Position numbers and translations under genes: made by a program
Shown here: positions 16,653-23,909 of the stretch, in pieces
How the letters are laid out: each line of letters begins with the position of its first letter
Numbering within the stretch: position 1 is the first letter of the stretch
Notes under the pieces: generated by a model
What the model was told of the DNA's origin: nothing
What the model saw: only the letters and a program-made list of their open reading frames with translations
Databases searched by the model: none
Source: Marinospirillum sp.
Lineage (GTDB): Bacteria > Pseudomonadota > Gammaproteobacteria > Pseudomonadales > Halomonadaceae
Assembly (NCBI GenBank): GCA_007119985.1
Contig: SKOQ01000078.1
Location: 1 to 27,035 of the forward strand
Direction of reading: 5' to 3'
Length of the DNA: 27,035 bases

Positions 16653-17843
16653 ATGCATCACTGGTTCGAAGTCTTTCGCTCCTTTCTCTGGCTCGGTCTG
16701 ACTTCTTTCGGTGGACCCATCGCGCATCTGGCCTACTTTCGTAACGAGTTTGTAGAGCGCCGCGCTTGGCTCAGTGAGCAGCAGTTCGCAGACCTGCTCG
16801 CTTTGTGTCAGTTTTTACCCGGCCCAGCCAGTAGTCAAATGGGCTTTGCACTTGGGCTACAACGCGCTGGCTGGCGGGGTGGCCTTGCCGCTTGGGTCGC
16901 CTTTACTCTGCCATCGGCACTCCTTCTCTTGACCGCAGCGTGGATCGGGCTCACTTTTCAAGAAGGATGGGGCAGCCATTTCGTGGCCAGCTTAAAGTTA
17001 ATGGCCGTGATCGTGGTCGCCCATGCTGTCTGGGGCATGCGCCAGCAGCTCTGTCATGATCGTGCGACGGCCACGCTAGGAGTGCTGGCTGCGCTCCTGA
17101 TGCTGGGATGCTCACCCTGGCTTGGGCCACTGACCCCGCTAGTTACACTGCTGATCGGTGGCGGACTCGGCTGGTTCTTGCTTCAAACACCCCGCCAACA
17201 AAATCAGGTCGCCACCGCGCCTCTGTTGCTTATCCAACCCTGGGTTGCCTGGCTTACGCTGATTCTTTTTCTACTTCTCCTGTTGCTCCTCCCCCTGCTC
17301 AGCCAAGGTGAGCCTAGCCTGGTGCAGATCTTTGATCGTTTCTATCGTGCCGGCGCGTTGGTTTTTGGTGGCGGTCATGTTGTACTCCCCATGCTGGAGG
17401 CAGAAATCGTGCAAGCTGGCTGGATGGGTCATGAGGCTTTTCTTGCTGGCTATGGTCTTGCACAGGCGGTCCCTGGCCCACTCTTTACCTTTGCCGCTTA
17501 TCTTGGCGCTCTGGTGCCAACAGGCTGGCCCTTGTGGGTGGGCGCTTTGGTTGCGCTGGTGGCACTTTTTCTGCCTGGCCTGTTGATTCTGGTTGCCCTA
17601 CTCCCCTACTGGGCGCGGCTGCAAGCTGATCAGAACGCACAAGCCATCTTGCGCGGCGTCAATGCGAGTGTCGTCGGCCTGCTCGGCGCTGTTCTCTATG
17701 ATCCCCTCTTCACCTCCAGCGTGCATCAACCCTATGATTTAATGCTTGTCATTTTAGGTGTACTGCTGCTCCAAATCTGGCGCTGGCCCTCTTGGTTGAT
17801 GTTGCTGACGCTGCTGCCTCTTGGCATGCTCGCTCAGCTCTAG
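16653..17843 (+). CDS. chrA: Chromate transporter, CHR family
   Basis: A 396-residue inner-membrane protein with two homologous halves, the layout of bidomain ChrA proteins that extrude chromate. The N-terminal half begins with FRSFLWLGLTSFGGPIAHLAYFRNEFVERRAWLSEQQFADLLALCQFLPGPASSQMG (the FGGP and PGP signatures); the second half repeats this as YRAGALVFGGGHVVLPMLEAEIV...FLAGYGLAQAVPGPLFTFAAYLG. About ten to twelve hydrophobic segments are visible, many Leu-rich. Other CHR proteins may carry sulfate or other oxyanions, so chromate is the family assumption. No chrB regulator or other resistance genes are adjacent. The start codon directly abuts repeat copy A, which has taken over the ribosome-binding site. 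Confidence 0.9.
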   Translation: MHHWFEVFRSFLWLGLTSFGGPIAHLAYFRNEFVERRAWLSEQQFADLLALCQFLPGPASSQMGFALGLQRAGWRGGLAAWVAFTLPSALLLLTAAWIGLTFQEGWGSHFVASLKLMAVIVVAHAVWGMRQQLCHDRATATLGVLAALLMLGCSPWLGPLTPLVTLLIGGGLGWFLLQTPRQQNQVATAPLLLIQPWVAWLTLILFLLLLLLLPLLSQGEPSLVQIFDRFYRAGALVFGGGHVVLPMLEAEIVQAGWMGHEAFLAGYGLAQAVPGPLFTFAAYLGALVPTGWPLWVGALVALVALFLPGLLILVALLPYWARLQADQNAQAILRGVNASVVGLLGAVLYDPLFTSSVHQPYDLMLVILGVLLLQIWRWPSWLMLLTLLPLGMLAQL

Positions 17844-17866
17844 AGCTTTATTTTTGAAACATGCAC

Positions 17867-17894
17867 CTTGAAATACACCAATGTGGCACCATAA
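17867..17894 (+). promoter_or_regulatory. Candidate sigma-32 heat-shock promoter for fxsA
   Basis: CTTGAAA, a 13-base spacer and CACCATAA lie 30 bp before the fxsA ATG. The -35 is a perfect sigma-32 match and the -10 differs at one base of CCCCAT. The spacer equals that of the groES promoter 569 bp downstream. Confidence 0.6.
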
Positions 17895-17923
17895 CTTCTT
17901 TACACTCTTAAGGATGCCTTCCT

Positions 17924-18415
17924 ATGCCCCTTCTGTTTTTTCTTCTTGTGTGGCCGCTGGCCGAAATCTGGCTGATGATTGAAATTGGCCAACAAGCGGG
18001 TGGATTCAACACCCTACTGCTGATTATCGGCACGGCCTTAATCGGTCTGCTCTTAGTCCAGATGGAGTGGCGAAAAATTTCATTGCAGCTGCGCGAAAAA
18101 CTCATGCGCCGCGAAACACCCTTGCCCCTCTTGCTGGAAAGCATGGCGTTAGGTCTGGCCGGCGTTCTCTTTTTAATTCCCGGTTTTATCAGCGACTTTA
18201 TCGCCCTGCTGCTCCTGATTCCGATCAGTAGAAAATTTTTGCTTCTCCCCTTGAAAAACAGCGCTGTAGGCACCACTTATGATGGACAGGCAAGAAGAGC
18301 CGACGCACCTGATTTTGAGCAGGTCGACCGTACAGGTTCAAGTTCGGCTCGCCCACAACACAAGGCGCATCGCCCTCAAGTGCTGGAGGGTGAATACGAA
18401 AAAAAAGAGGATTAA
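17924..18415 (+). CDS. fxsA: FxsA family membrane protein
   Basis: A 163-residue inner-membrane protein. The start MPLLFFLLVWPLAEIWLMIEIGQQAGG is the FxsA signature, followed by hydrophobic segments at about 30-47 and 73-105 (including LGLAGVLFLIPGFISDFIALLLLIP, another family hallmark) and a hydrophilic, charged C-terminal tail of about 45 residues. E. coli FxsA relieves F-plasmid exclusion of phage T7 when overproduced; its native role is unclear. As in enterobacteria the gene lies directly upstream of groES. AAGG at 17910-17913 sits in a palindromic leader ten bases before ATG. It appears to have its own heat-shock-type promoter. Confidence 0.92.
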   Translation: MPLLFFLLVWPLAEIWLMIEIGQQAGGFNTLLLIIGTALIGLLLVQMEWRKISLQLREKLMRRETPLPLLLESMALGLAGVLFLIPGFISDFIALLLLIPISRKFLLLPLKNSAVGTTYDGQARRADAPDFEQVDRTGSSSARPQHKAHRPQVLEGEYEKKED

Positions 18416-18435
18416 TAAAAAATCTTTTTTCCGCC

Positions 18436-18464
18436 CTTGAAATCCTCTTGCCCATCCCCATTTA
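18436..18464 (+). promoter_or_regulatory. Sigma-32 heat-shock promoter of groESL
   Basis: CTTGAAA, 13 bases, then CCCCATTTA: a full match to the sigma-32 consensus as known for E. coli groE. Transcription should start near 18471, leaving a leader of about 130 nt. No CIRCE element (HrcA operator) is present. Confidence 0.92.
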
Positions 18465-18486
18465 GTGGGGAGCAACACAGAATTCC

Positions 18487-18574
18487 GGACCAAGCCTTGG
18501 CTTGATCCTTATAACAACGCCTGTCAAAGACCTCAGTGTCAAGACAGACTTTTTTAAGTCGAGGCTTTCGCCTC
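18487..18574 (+). other. Structured groES 5' leader with three stem-loops
   Basis: Within the inferred groES leader are CAAGCC-TT-GGCTTG (18491-18504, extended by GGA/TCC outside), GACTT-TTTT-AAGTC (18547-18560) and, directly adjoining, GAGGC-TTTC-GCCTC (18561-18574). The last ends 14 bases before the AGGAG that serves groES. Function unknown. Confidence 0.5.
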
Positions 18575-18602
18575 ATAGTGATTAACTAGGAGACATTCAG
18601 CA

Positions 18603-18890
18603 ATGAAAATCCGTCCTTTGCACGATCGCGTGGTCGTTCGTCGTACTGAAGAAGAAACCACGACTCCTGGCGGTATTGTTCTGCCTGGCAGCGCAAAAGA
18701 AAAGCCCCAGCAAGGTGAAGTCATTGCTATCGGTGAAGGCCGTTTTGTTGATGGCCAGCTGCGTCCTTTGTCTCTCCAAGTCGGTGACAAGGTTATTTTC
18801 GGCAGCTATGCAGGTAGCACTGTAAAAATTGATGGCGAAGAGCTGTTAATTCTGACTGAAAGCGAAGTCTTCGGTGTTCTCGAAGCCTAA
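18603..18890 (+). CDS. groES: Co-chaperonin GroES (Hsp10)
   Basis: The 95-residue lid subunit that caps the GroEL ring during protein folding. MKIRPLHDRVVVRR, the mobile loop EEETTTPGGIVLPGSAKEKPQQGEV (residues about 16-40, with the IVL tripeptide that docks on GroEL) and the GDKVIFGSYAGSTVKIDGEELLILTESEVFGVLE core are all present. AGGAG lies ten bases before ATG. groEL follows after 60 nt on the same strand. Expression is expected to be heat-inducible from the promoter at 18436. Confidence 0.98.
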   Translation: MKIRPLHDRVVVRRTEEETTTPGGIVLPGSAKEKPQQGEVIAIGEGRFVDGQLRPLSLQVGDKVIFGSYAGSTVKIDGEELLILTESEVFGVLEA

Positions 18891-18950
18891 GCTTCATAGG
18901 TACCTTTTTAATAAGTCAGTTCAATTCACAGAGATATAGGAATATTCAAC

Positions 18951-20591
18951 ATGGCAGCTAAAGACGTCCGTTTTGGTGATGATGCTCGTAAACGCATGGT
19001 CGCTGGTGTCAACATCCTCGCCGATGCCGTTAAAACAACCTTAGGCCCTAAAGGTCGCAATGTTGTACTCGAAAAATCTTTTGGCGCCCCCACTGTCACT
19101 AAAGATGGTGTTTCTGTCGCCAAAGAAATCGAACTGAAAGACAAGTTCGAAAACATGGGCGCACAAATGGTTAAAGAAGTCGCGTCTAAGACTTCTGATG
19201 CAGCTGGTGACGGCACCACCACGGCCACTGTTCTGGCGCAAGCTATTGTCAACGATGGCTTCAAGGTCGTGACTGCCGGCATGAACCCCATGGACCTGAA
19301 GCGCGGTATTGATAAAGCCGTTGCTGCCGCCGTGATCGAAATCAAAAAACTGGCCAAGCCTTGCACTGACACCAAATCCATCGCCCAAGTTGGTACCATT
19401 TCTGCCAATGGCGACACACGCATTGGTGAAATCATTGCTGAAGCTATGGAAAAAGTGGGCAAAGAAGGCGTCATCACTGTTGATGAAGGCCGTGGTTTTG
19501 AAGATGAGCTGGAAGTGGTTGAAGGTATGCAGTTCGACCGTGGCTACATCTCGCCCTACTTTGTCACCAACCAAGACAACATGTCAGCAGAGTTGGAAGA
19601 CCCCTACATCCTACTGGTTGACAAAAAGATCTCTAACATCCGTGAGCTGCTGCCTGTTCTTGAAGGCACTGCAAAAGCCGGTAAGCCACTGCTGATCATC
19701 GCTGAAGATATCGAAGGCGAAGCGCTGGCGACTCTGGTTGTCAACAACATGCGCGGCATCGTCAAAGTCGCTGCAGCGAAAGCACCTGGCTTTGGTGATC
19801 GTCGTAAGGCGATGCTGCAAGACATCGCTATTCTGACCAATGGCACCGTGATTTCTGAAGAAGTGGGCCTGACTTTAGAAAACGCCACAGTTGAGCACCT
19901 GGGCACCGCCAAGCGCGCTGTTCTGACTAAAGAAAGCACCACGATCATTGATGGCTCTGGTAGCCAGCAAGACATCGAAGCACGCGTCAAGCAGATCCGT
20001 GCACAGATGGAAGAAACTTCTTCTGACTATGACCGTGAAAAACTGCAAGAGCGTCTGGCCAAACTGGCTGGCGGTGTTGCCGTCATTCGTGTGGGCGCAG
20101 CAACAGAAGTCGAAATGAAAGAGAAAAAAGCCCGTGTTGAAGACGCGCTCCACTCAACACGCGCCGCAGTAGAAGAAGGCGTTGTTGCCGGTGGTGGTAC
20201 AGCACTGATCCGCGTTCTGTCTTCTATCAAAGATCTGAAAGGCGACAACGAAGATCAGAACCACGGTATCGCGATTGCCCTGCGTGCGATGGAAGCGCCT
20301 CTGCGCCAGATCGTCACCAACGCAGGTGAAGAAGCGTCTGTCATCGTGGCCAAGGTCAAAGAAGGCAGCGGTAACTTCGGTTACAACGCACAAACTGGCG
20401 TGTATGGCGATCTGGTTGAGATGGGTGTTCTTGATCCAGCCAAAGTCACACGTACAGCGCTGCAATCGGCAGCTTCTGTTGGCGGCCTGATGATCACCAC
20501 CGAGTGCATGGTTTCTGAGATTCCAGAAGAGAAGCCAGCTGGCGGCATGGGTGATATGGGCGGCATGGGTGGTATGGGCGGCATGATGTAA
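18951..20591 (+). CDS. groEL: Chaperonin GroEL (Hsp60)
   Basis: The 546-residue subunit of the double-ring chaperonin that folds proteins in the cytosol with GroES and ATP. Equatorial-domain hallmarks include NVVLEKSFGAPTVTKDGVSVAKEI and the nucleotide-binding GDGTTTATVLAQAI; the apical domain has DRGYISPYFVTNQ; the C-terminus ends in the flexible GGM-rich tail (GGMGDMGGMGGMGGMM). Full length with no disruption. AGGA lies about ten bases before ATG. It is cotranscribed with groES and ends at a strong UUCG-loop terminator. Long open frames on the opposite strand are composition shadows. Confidence 0.99.
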   Translation: MAAKDVRFGDDARKRMVAGVNILADAVKTTLGPKGRNVVLEKSFGAPTVTKDGVSVAKEIELKDKFENMGAQMVKEVASKTSDAAGDGTTTATVLAQAIVNDGFKVVTAGMNPMDLKRGIDKAVAAAVIEIKKLAKPCTDTKSIAQVGTISANGDTRIGEIIAEAMEKVGKEGVITVDEGRGFEDELEVVEGMQFDRGYISPYFVTNQDNMSAELEDPYILLVDKKISNIRELLPVLEGTAKAGKPLLIIAEDIEGEALATLVVNNMRGIVKVAAAKAPGFGDRRKAMLQDIAILTNGTVISEEVGLTLENATVEHLGTAKRAVLTKESTTIIDGSGSQQDIEARVKQIRAQMEETSSDYDREKLQERLAKLAGGVAVIRVGAATEVEMKEKKARVEDALHSTRAAVEEGVVAGGGTALIRVLSSIKDLKGDNEDQNHGIAIALRAMEAPLRQIVTNAGEEASVIVAKVKEGSGNFGYNAQTGVYGDLVEMGVLDPAKVTRTALQSAASVGGLMITTECMVSEIPEEKPAGGMGDMGGMGGMGGMM

Positions 20592-20630
20592 GTCGGCCTG
20601 GCTCGCTGAATGAGGGCGAGCCAACCCTCA

Positions 20631-20657
20631 AACCCCAGCTTCGGCTGGGGTTTTTTT
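20631..20657 (+). terminator. Terminator after groESL
   Basis: AACCCCAGC / GCTGGGGTT, a perfect 9-bp stem with a TTCG tetraloop and a run of seven T from within the stem end. A preceding hairpin GGCTCGC / GCGAGCC (20600-20622) lies immediately after the groEL stop. Confidence 0.93.
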
Positions 20658-20748
20658 ATGCCTATTCATCACATCGCCTCGACTGAATCCATCATAGCAG
20701 GCTTGCTAGAAGGCTTTATACTTCCACTCATCTTCCACCATCAACTAG

Positions 20749-20757
20749 TGCTAGAAT
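20749..20757 (+). promoter_or_regulatory. Candidate extended -10 promoter for lipA
   Basis: TGcTAGAAT matches the extended -10 form (TGnTATAAT) at all but one base, about 70 bp before the preferred lipA start. No good -35 is present, which extended -10 promoters tolerate. Confidence 0.45.
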
Positions 20758-20828
20758 AGGGCCATCCCATTCACCCCCATCTTTGTATGATGAGGACGCC
20801 ACGAGCAATCAATGGAGCGCAGCATCCG

Positions 20829-21872
20829 ATGAGTCAAAGTGAACCCCGTATCTCCAGTGGACAAAAATTTAAAACCGAGCAAGGGATTGCTGCGATCAAA
20901 GATGGCATCAAGCAATCTCACTATGCCAATGAAGACAGCACAACACGCAAACCTGAGTGGCTACGTGCCAAAATGCCAGCAGGTGAACGCTTTAATGCGG
21001 TCATGAAGAATGTCAATGAACATAAATTAAGTACCGTCTGCCAAGAAGCCCATTGCCCCAATATTGGCGAATGCTGGAACTCGGGTACGGCAACCATTAT
21101 GGTGATGGGTTCAGTCTGTACGCGTGCTTGTCGCTTTTGTGCCGTCGATACCGGCAACCCGAAGGGCTGGCTTGATCAGGATGAGCCGATCAACACCGCC
21201 AAATCGGTTGAGCTGATGGCCTTGCGCTATATCGTGCTGACGTCTGTTGATCGTGATGATCTGGACGATGGCGGCGCTGCCCACTATGCAGCCTGTATTA
21301 CCGCCATCAAATCCAGAACGCCTGAAGTGGTGGTTGAGGCCCTGACGCCCGATTTCAACGGCGTTGAGGCGCATATTCGAACCGTATTGGATTCAGGCTT
21401 AGAAGTTTTTGCGCAGAATGTCGAAACCGTGCGCCGCCTGACCCATCCAGTGCGTGATAAGCGCGCGGGCTATGAAAAAACGCTCCGTGTGTTGGAGTAT
21501 GCAAAAGAGTATCGTCCTGATGTAATCACCAAAACCAGCATCATGGTTGGACTGGGTGAGACAGACGAAGAGATCTTCCAAACCTTTGATGACCTGCGCG
21601 CTATTGGCGTGGATATTGTGACACTCGGCCAGTATTTACGCCCGACCAAGAACCACCTTCCAGTGGAGCGCTATGTCACACCAGAAGAATTTAACCACTA
21701 TCGTGAAGTCGGTTTAGCCAAAGGCTTTATGGAAGTTCCTTCTGGCCCAATGGTGCGCTCAAGCTATCGCGCCGATCGTGTTTTTGAGAAGAATAATCTG
21801 GGATTGGCCGCTCCAGCGGCAGTGCCTGTCACAACACACCCAGATCGAATCGCGATTACGCAGCTCGGCTAG
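20829..21872 (+). CDS. lipA: Lipoyl synthase (radical SAM)
   Basis: Inserts two sulfurs into octanoyl groups on lipoyl domains of 2-oxoacid dehydrogenases. With the preferred ATG (20829) it has 347 residues. The auxiliary cluster motif is CQEAHCPNIGEC (C-x4-C-x5-C), the radical-SAM motif CTRACRFC (C-x3-C-x2-C), and the C-terminal RSSY supplies the conserved serine ligand. An in-frame ATG at 20787 adds 14 residues but has no SD; GGAG lies before 20829, though at a long spacing of 11. The LTSVDRDDLDDGGA and GLGETDEEI blocks confirm the family. No lipB is adjacent. The stop codon TAG lies inside the target duplication of repeat copy B. Confidence 0.95.
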   Translation: MSQSEPRISSGQKFKTEQGIAAIKDGIKQSHYANEDSTTRKPEWLRAKMPAGERFNAVMKNVNEHKLSTVCQEAHCPNIGECWNSGTATIMVMGSVCTRACRFCAVDTGNPKGWLDQDEPINTAKSVELMALRYIVLTSVDRDDLDDGGAAHYAACITAIKSRTPEVVVEALTPDFNGVEAHIRTVLDSGLEVFAQNVETVRRLTHPVRDKRAGYEKTLRVLEYAKEYRPDVITKTSIMVGLGETDEEIFQTFDDLRAIGVDIVTLGQYLRPTKNHLPVERYVTPEEFNHYREVGLAKGFMEVPSGPMVRSSYRADRVFEKNNLGLAAPAAVPVTTHPDRIAITQLG

Positions 21873-22017
21873 GGAACCTCTGATCAACGTCACGAGCACA
21901 GGTCAGGCAAGGCGAAATTGATCGAAAAAGCGGAGTTTACACGGAGTAAATGAGCATTTTGAGACCCAATTTCAACGCAGTATGACCAAGCGCAGTAGTT
22001 AATCAGAGGCTTCCTAG
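21869..22017. mobile_element. MITE-like palindromic repeat, copy B (short form)
   Basis: A 141-bp element (21873-22013) flanked by CTAG at 21869-21872 and 22014-22017. Terminal inverted repeats are GGAACCTCTGAT and, read inward from the right, GAAGCCTCTGAT (10 of 12 identical), continuing to GATCAAC / GTTAATC. Internal pairs are GGTCA / TGACC, GGCGAAATTG / CAATTTCAACGC and the hairpin TTTAC-acgga-GTAAA, so almost the whole element can fold on itself. It is homologous to copy A at 16457 but lacks about 50 bases. No coding capacity. The CTAG flank fits IS5-group target choice (inference). Confidence 0.78.
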
Positions 22018-22039
22018 CCTTTTTTATCATTATTCAATT

Positions 22040-22075
22040 GAGCCTCACTGCATCCCCTGCAATGAGGCTCTTTTT
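22040..22075 (+). terminator. Terminator downstream of lipA and repeat copy B
   Basis: GAGCCTCA / TGAGGCTC, an 8-bp stem with an inner TGCA / TGCA pairing, followed by TTTTT that overlaps the hmuV stop codon. It lacks a T tract in the opposite direction, so it mainly stops plus-strand transcripts. Confidence 0.8.
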
Positions 22076-22853
22076 AATCATCCAGCATCACCAGCTGGTG
22101 CGCTTTCATCGGATGTTGATAAGCCGTGAGTTCAGCTTGATAGGTGAGGCTCAAACGCTCTAGACAGAGCACTTCCTGCGGTGGCCCCCAAGCAAGCTGT
22201 TGCCCTTGCGCTAAAAGCAACACGCGATCAGCAAAGAGCTGCGCCAGGTTCAGATCATGCAAAACACAGAGAATGCCCCAGTTTTTCTGGCGGGCTAACT
22301 GCTTGAGCTGGCGAAAAATCCACTGCTGCTGCCCCAGATCCTGCGCAGAAAGAGGTTCATCCAGCAGCAGCACACCTTGCTCAACCTGCCACACCTGCGC
22401 CAGCACGCGGGCCAATTGAACACGCTGGCGCTCACCACCTGAAAGCTGGGTAATGGCCCGTTGAGCCAGATGTGCACAACCGGCTGCCTGCATGGCTTGG
22501 GCAACAATAGCTTGCGTTTCTGCCTCACTCTCTGGCCAGCTAAAGCGGCCAAAAGCGACCACCTCCTGAGCCAGAAAATCAAAATGCACCGGATAATCCT
22601 GCGCTAGACGTGCGCGCAGATGCGCTTGCTGACTGGCAGAGAAGCTGGATAGGGGCTGATCTTGCAACCAGACCTGACCACGGGTGGGCTGCTGATCACC
22701 ACTAAGCAAATCCAGTAGTGTCGATTTGCCCGCACCATTTGGCCCACAAACAACCAGTATCTCTTGCGGCTGCAGTGCAAAACTGACACCTTGCAAGCGC
22801 TGGTGACCACGAGTGCACAGGCCAAGGTCTTCGGCTTTTAAGCAGCTGTTCAT
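22074..22853 (-). CDS. hmuV: Hemin ABC transporter ATP-binding protein
   Basis: The cytoplasmic ATPase of the heme importer, 259 residues. Walker A GPNGAGKST is at 37-45, the signature is LSGGERQRVQLAR, Walker B is VLLLDEP followed by a LSAQDLG D-loop, and the switch His is in VLHDLN. The block RARLAQDYPVHFDFLAQEVVAFGR is typical of HmuV. The ATG at 22853 overlaps the hmuU stop in an ATGA arrangement, indicating translational coupling; a start at 22895 would lie within hmuU and is not preferred. Last gene of hmuSTUV. Confidence 0.94.
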   Translation of the reverse strand: MNSCLKAEDLGLCTRGHQRLQGVSFALQPQEILVVCGPNGAGKSTLLDLLSGDQQPTRGQVWLQDQPLSSFSASQQAHLRARLAQDYPVHFDFLAQEVVAFGRFSWPESEAETQAIVAQAMQAAGCAHLAQRAITQLSGGERQRVQLARVLAQVWQVEQGVLLLDEPLSAQDLGQQQWIFRQLKQLARQKNWGILCVLHDLNLAQLFADRVLLLAQGQQLAWGPPQEVLCLERLSLTYQAELTAYQHPMKAHQLVMLDD

Positions 22854-23878
22854 ATCCGCTCCTGACTGGCTTGACGCCCTCGCGCCAGCATCCACAGAAA
22901 ATAGGGACCGCCCAGCAAACTGGTGAGCAAACCCACCGGGATTTCTGCAGGTGCTGCGAGTGTCCGCGCCAAGGCATCAGCCACCAGTAACAAGCTTGCG
23001 CCACCCAGTGCGGCCGCTGGCAGTAATAAGCGATGGCCTGGACCAAAAATCATCCGCAACAGATGCGGCACCATCAGGCCCAAAAAGCCAATAATGCCTG
23101 CCAACGCGACACTGCCACCAACGGCGAGCGCAGTGCCAAGCACGACCTTGCGCCGCAGGGCATGGGTATTCAACCCACTATTGGCGGCCGCCTGATCACC
23201 CAGCTGCAAAACATCCAAATCACGGCGCACGCTGAGCAGCAAGGCCAAGCCAGGCAGAATCAGCAGCAAGCCGAACAGCAGTTCCGTGCCGCTCACAAAG
23301 CCCAGCCCGCCCATGCCCCAAAGACTCATTTGGCGCAGCTGCTGATCATCGGCCAGATAACTCAACAAGCCGCTGGCGGCACCAGCGAGGGTGTTAATCG
23401 CTAAACCCGCCAGCAGCAACCAGAGCATCGAAGCCTGACCACCACGGCCCAGCCGAAAAATCAGCCAGCAGGTTAACCAGCCTCCAAGACAGGCCATGAT
23501 CATCTGCCCTTGCCATTGCCAGACCTCTGGTAACCACTCAGTCCACGGCAGCAGTATCCATAAACCCACTGCAAACCCAGCTCCGCTGGACACACCGAGC
23601 AAACCTGGGTCGGCTAAGGGGTTACGAAACAAACCCTGCATGGCGGCACCAGCGAGGGCCAAACTGGCCCCCACCAGCAAAGCCAAGGCGAGGCGGGGCA
23701 AGCGAATTGCGCTCCACAGCTGCCAATCTTGCGCGCTCATCTGACCAGTCAGGGCCTGCCAAGGGCCCAAGGATAAAGCACCCAGTTGCGCGGCCAGTAA
23801 CAAGCTGGCTAACAGAATCAGCGTTAAGCCGATCAGCGCTTGGGTGATTGACCAACTCGGTCGTGAAGATCTTGTCAT
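22850..23878 (-). CDS. hmuU: Hemin ABC transporter permease (FecCD family)
   Basis: Inner-membrane permease of about 342 residues carrying heme from HmuT into the cytoplasm. FecCD/BtuC hallmarks are RLPRLALALLVGASLALAGAAMQGLFRNPLADPGLLGVSSGA near residues 58-100, the LWGMGGL segment, the ATPase-contacting GFLGLMVPHLLRM loop and the C-terminal PAEIPVGLLTSLLGGPYFLWML. About ten hydrophobic segments are present. Two starts are possible: ATG at 23878 (used) or TTG at 23884, which has a better-spaced AGG upstream. Lies 31 nt after hmuT. Confidence 0.94.
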   Translation of the reverse strand: MTRSSRPSWSITQALIGLTLILLASLLLAAQLGALSLGPWQALTGQMSAQDWQLWSAIRLPRLALALLVGASLALAGAAMQGLFRNPLADPGLLGVSSGAGFAVGLWILLPWTEWLPEVWQWQGQMIMACLGGWLTCWLIFRLGRGGQASMLWLLLAGLAINTLAGAASGLLSYLADDQQLRQMSLWGMGGLGFVSGTELLFGLLLILPGLALLLSVRRDLDVLQLGDQAAANSGLNTHALRRKVVLGTALAVGGSVALAGIIGFLGLMVPHLLRMIFGPGHRLLLPAAALGGASLLLVADALARTLAAPAEIPVGLLTSLLGGPYFLWMLARGRQASQERI

Positions 23879-23909
23879 ACTCAACGGAACTACCTACTGA
23901 TCATGGTCA

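Noticed and set aside
18465..18602. CIRCE (HrcA) operator before groES
   Set aside because: The TTAGCACTC-N9-GAGTGCTAA repeat is absent; control by sigma-32 is sufficient.
20154..20624. Open frame of 156 codons antisense to the groEL 3' end
   Set aside because: Shadow of the GGM tail and conserved groEL codons; no independent motif.
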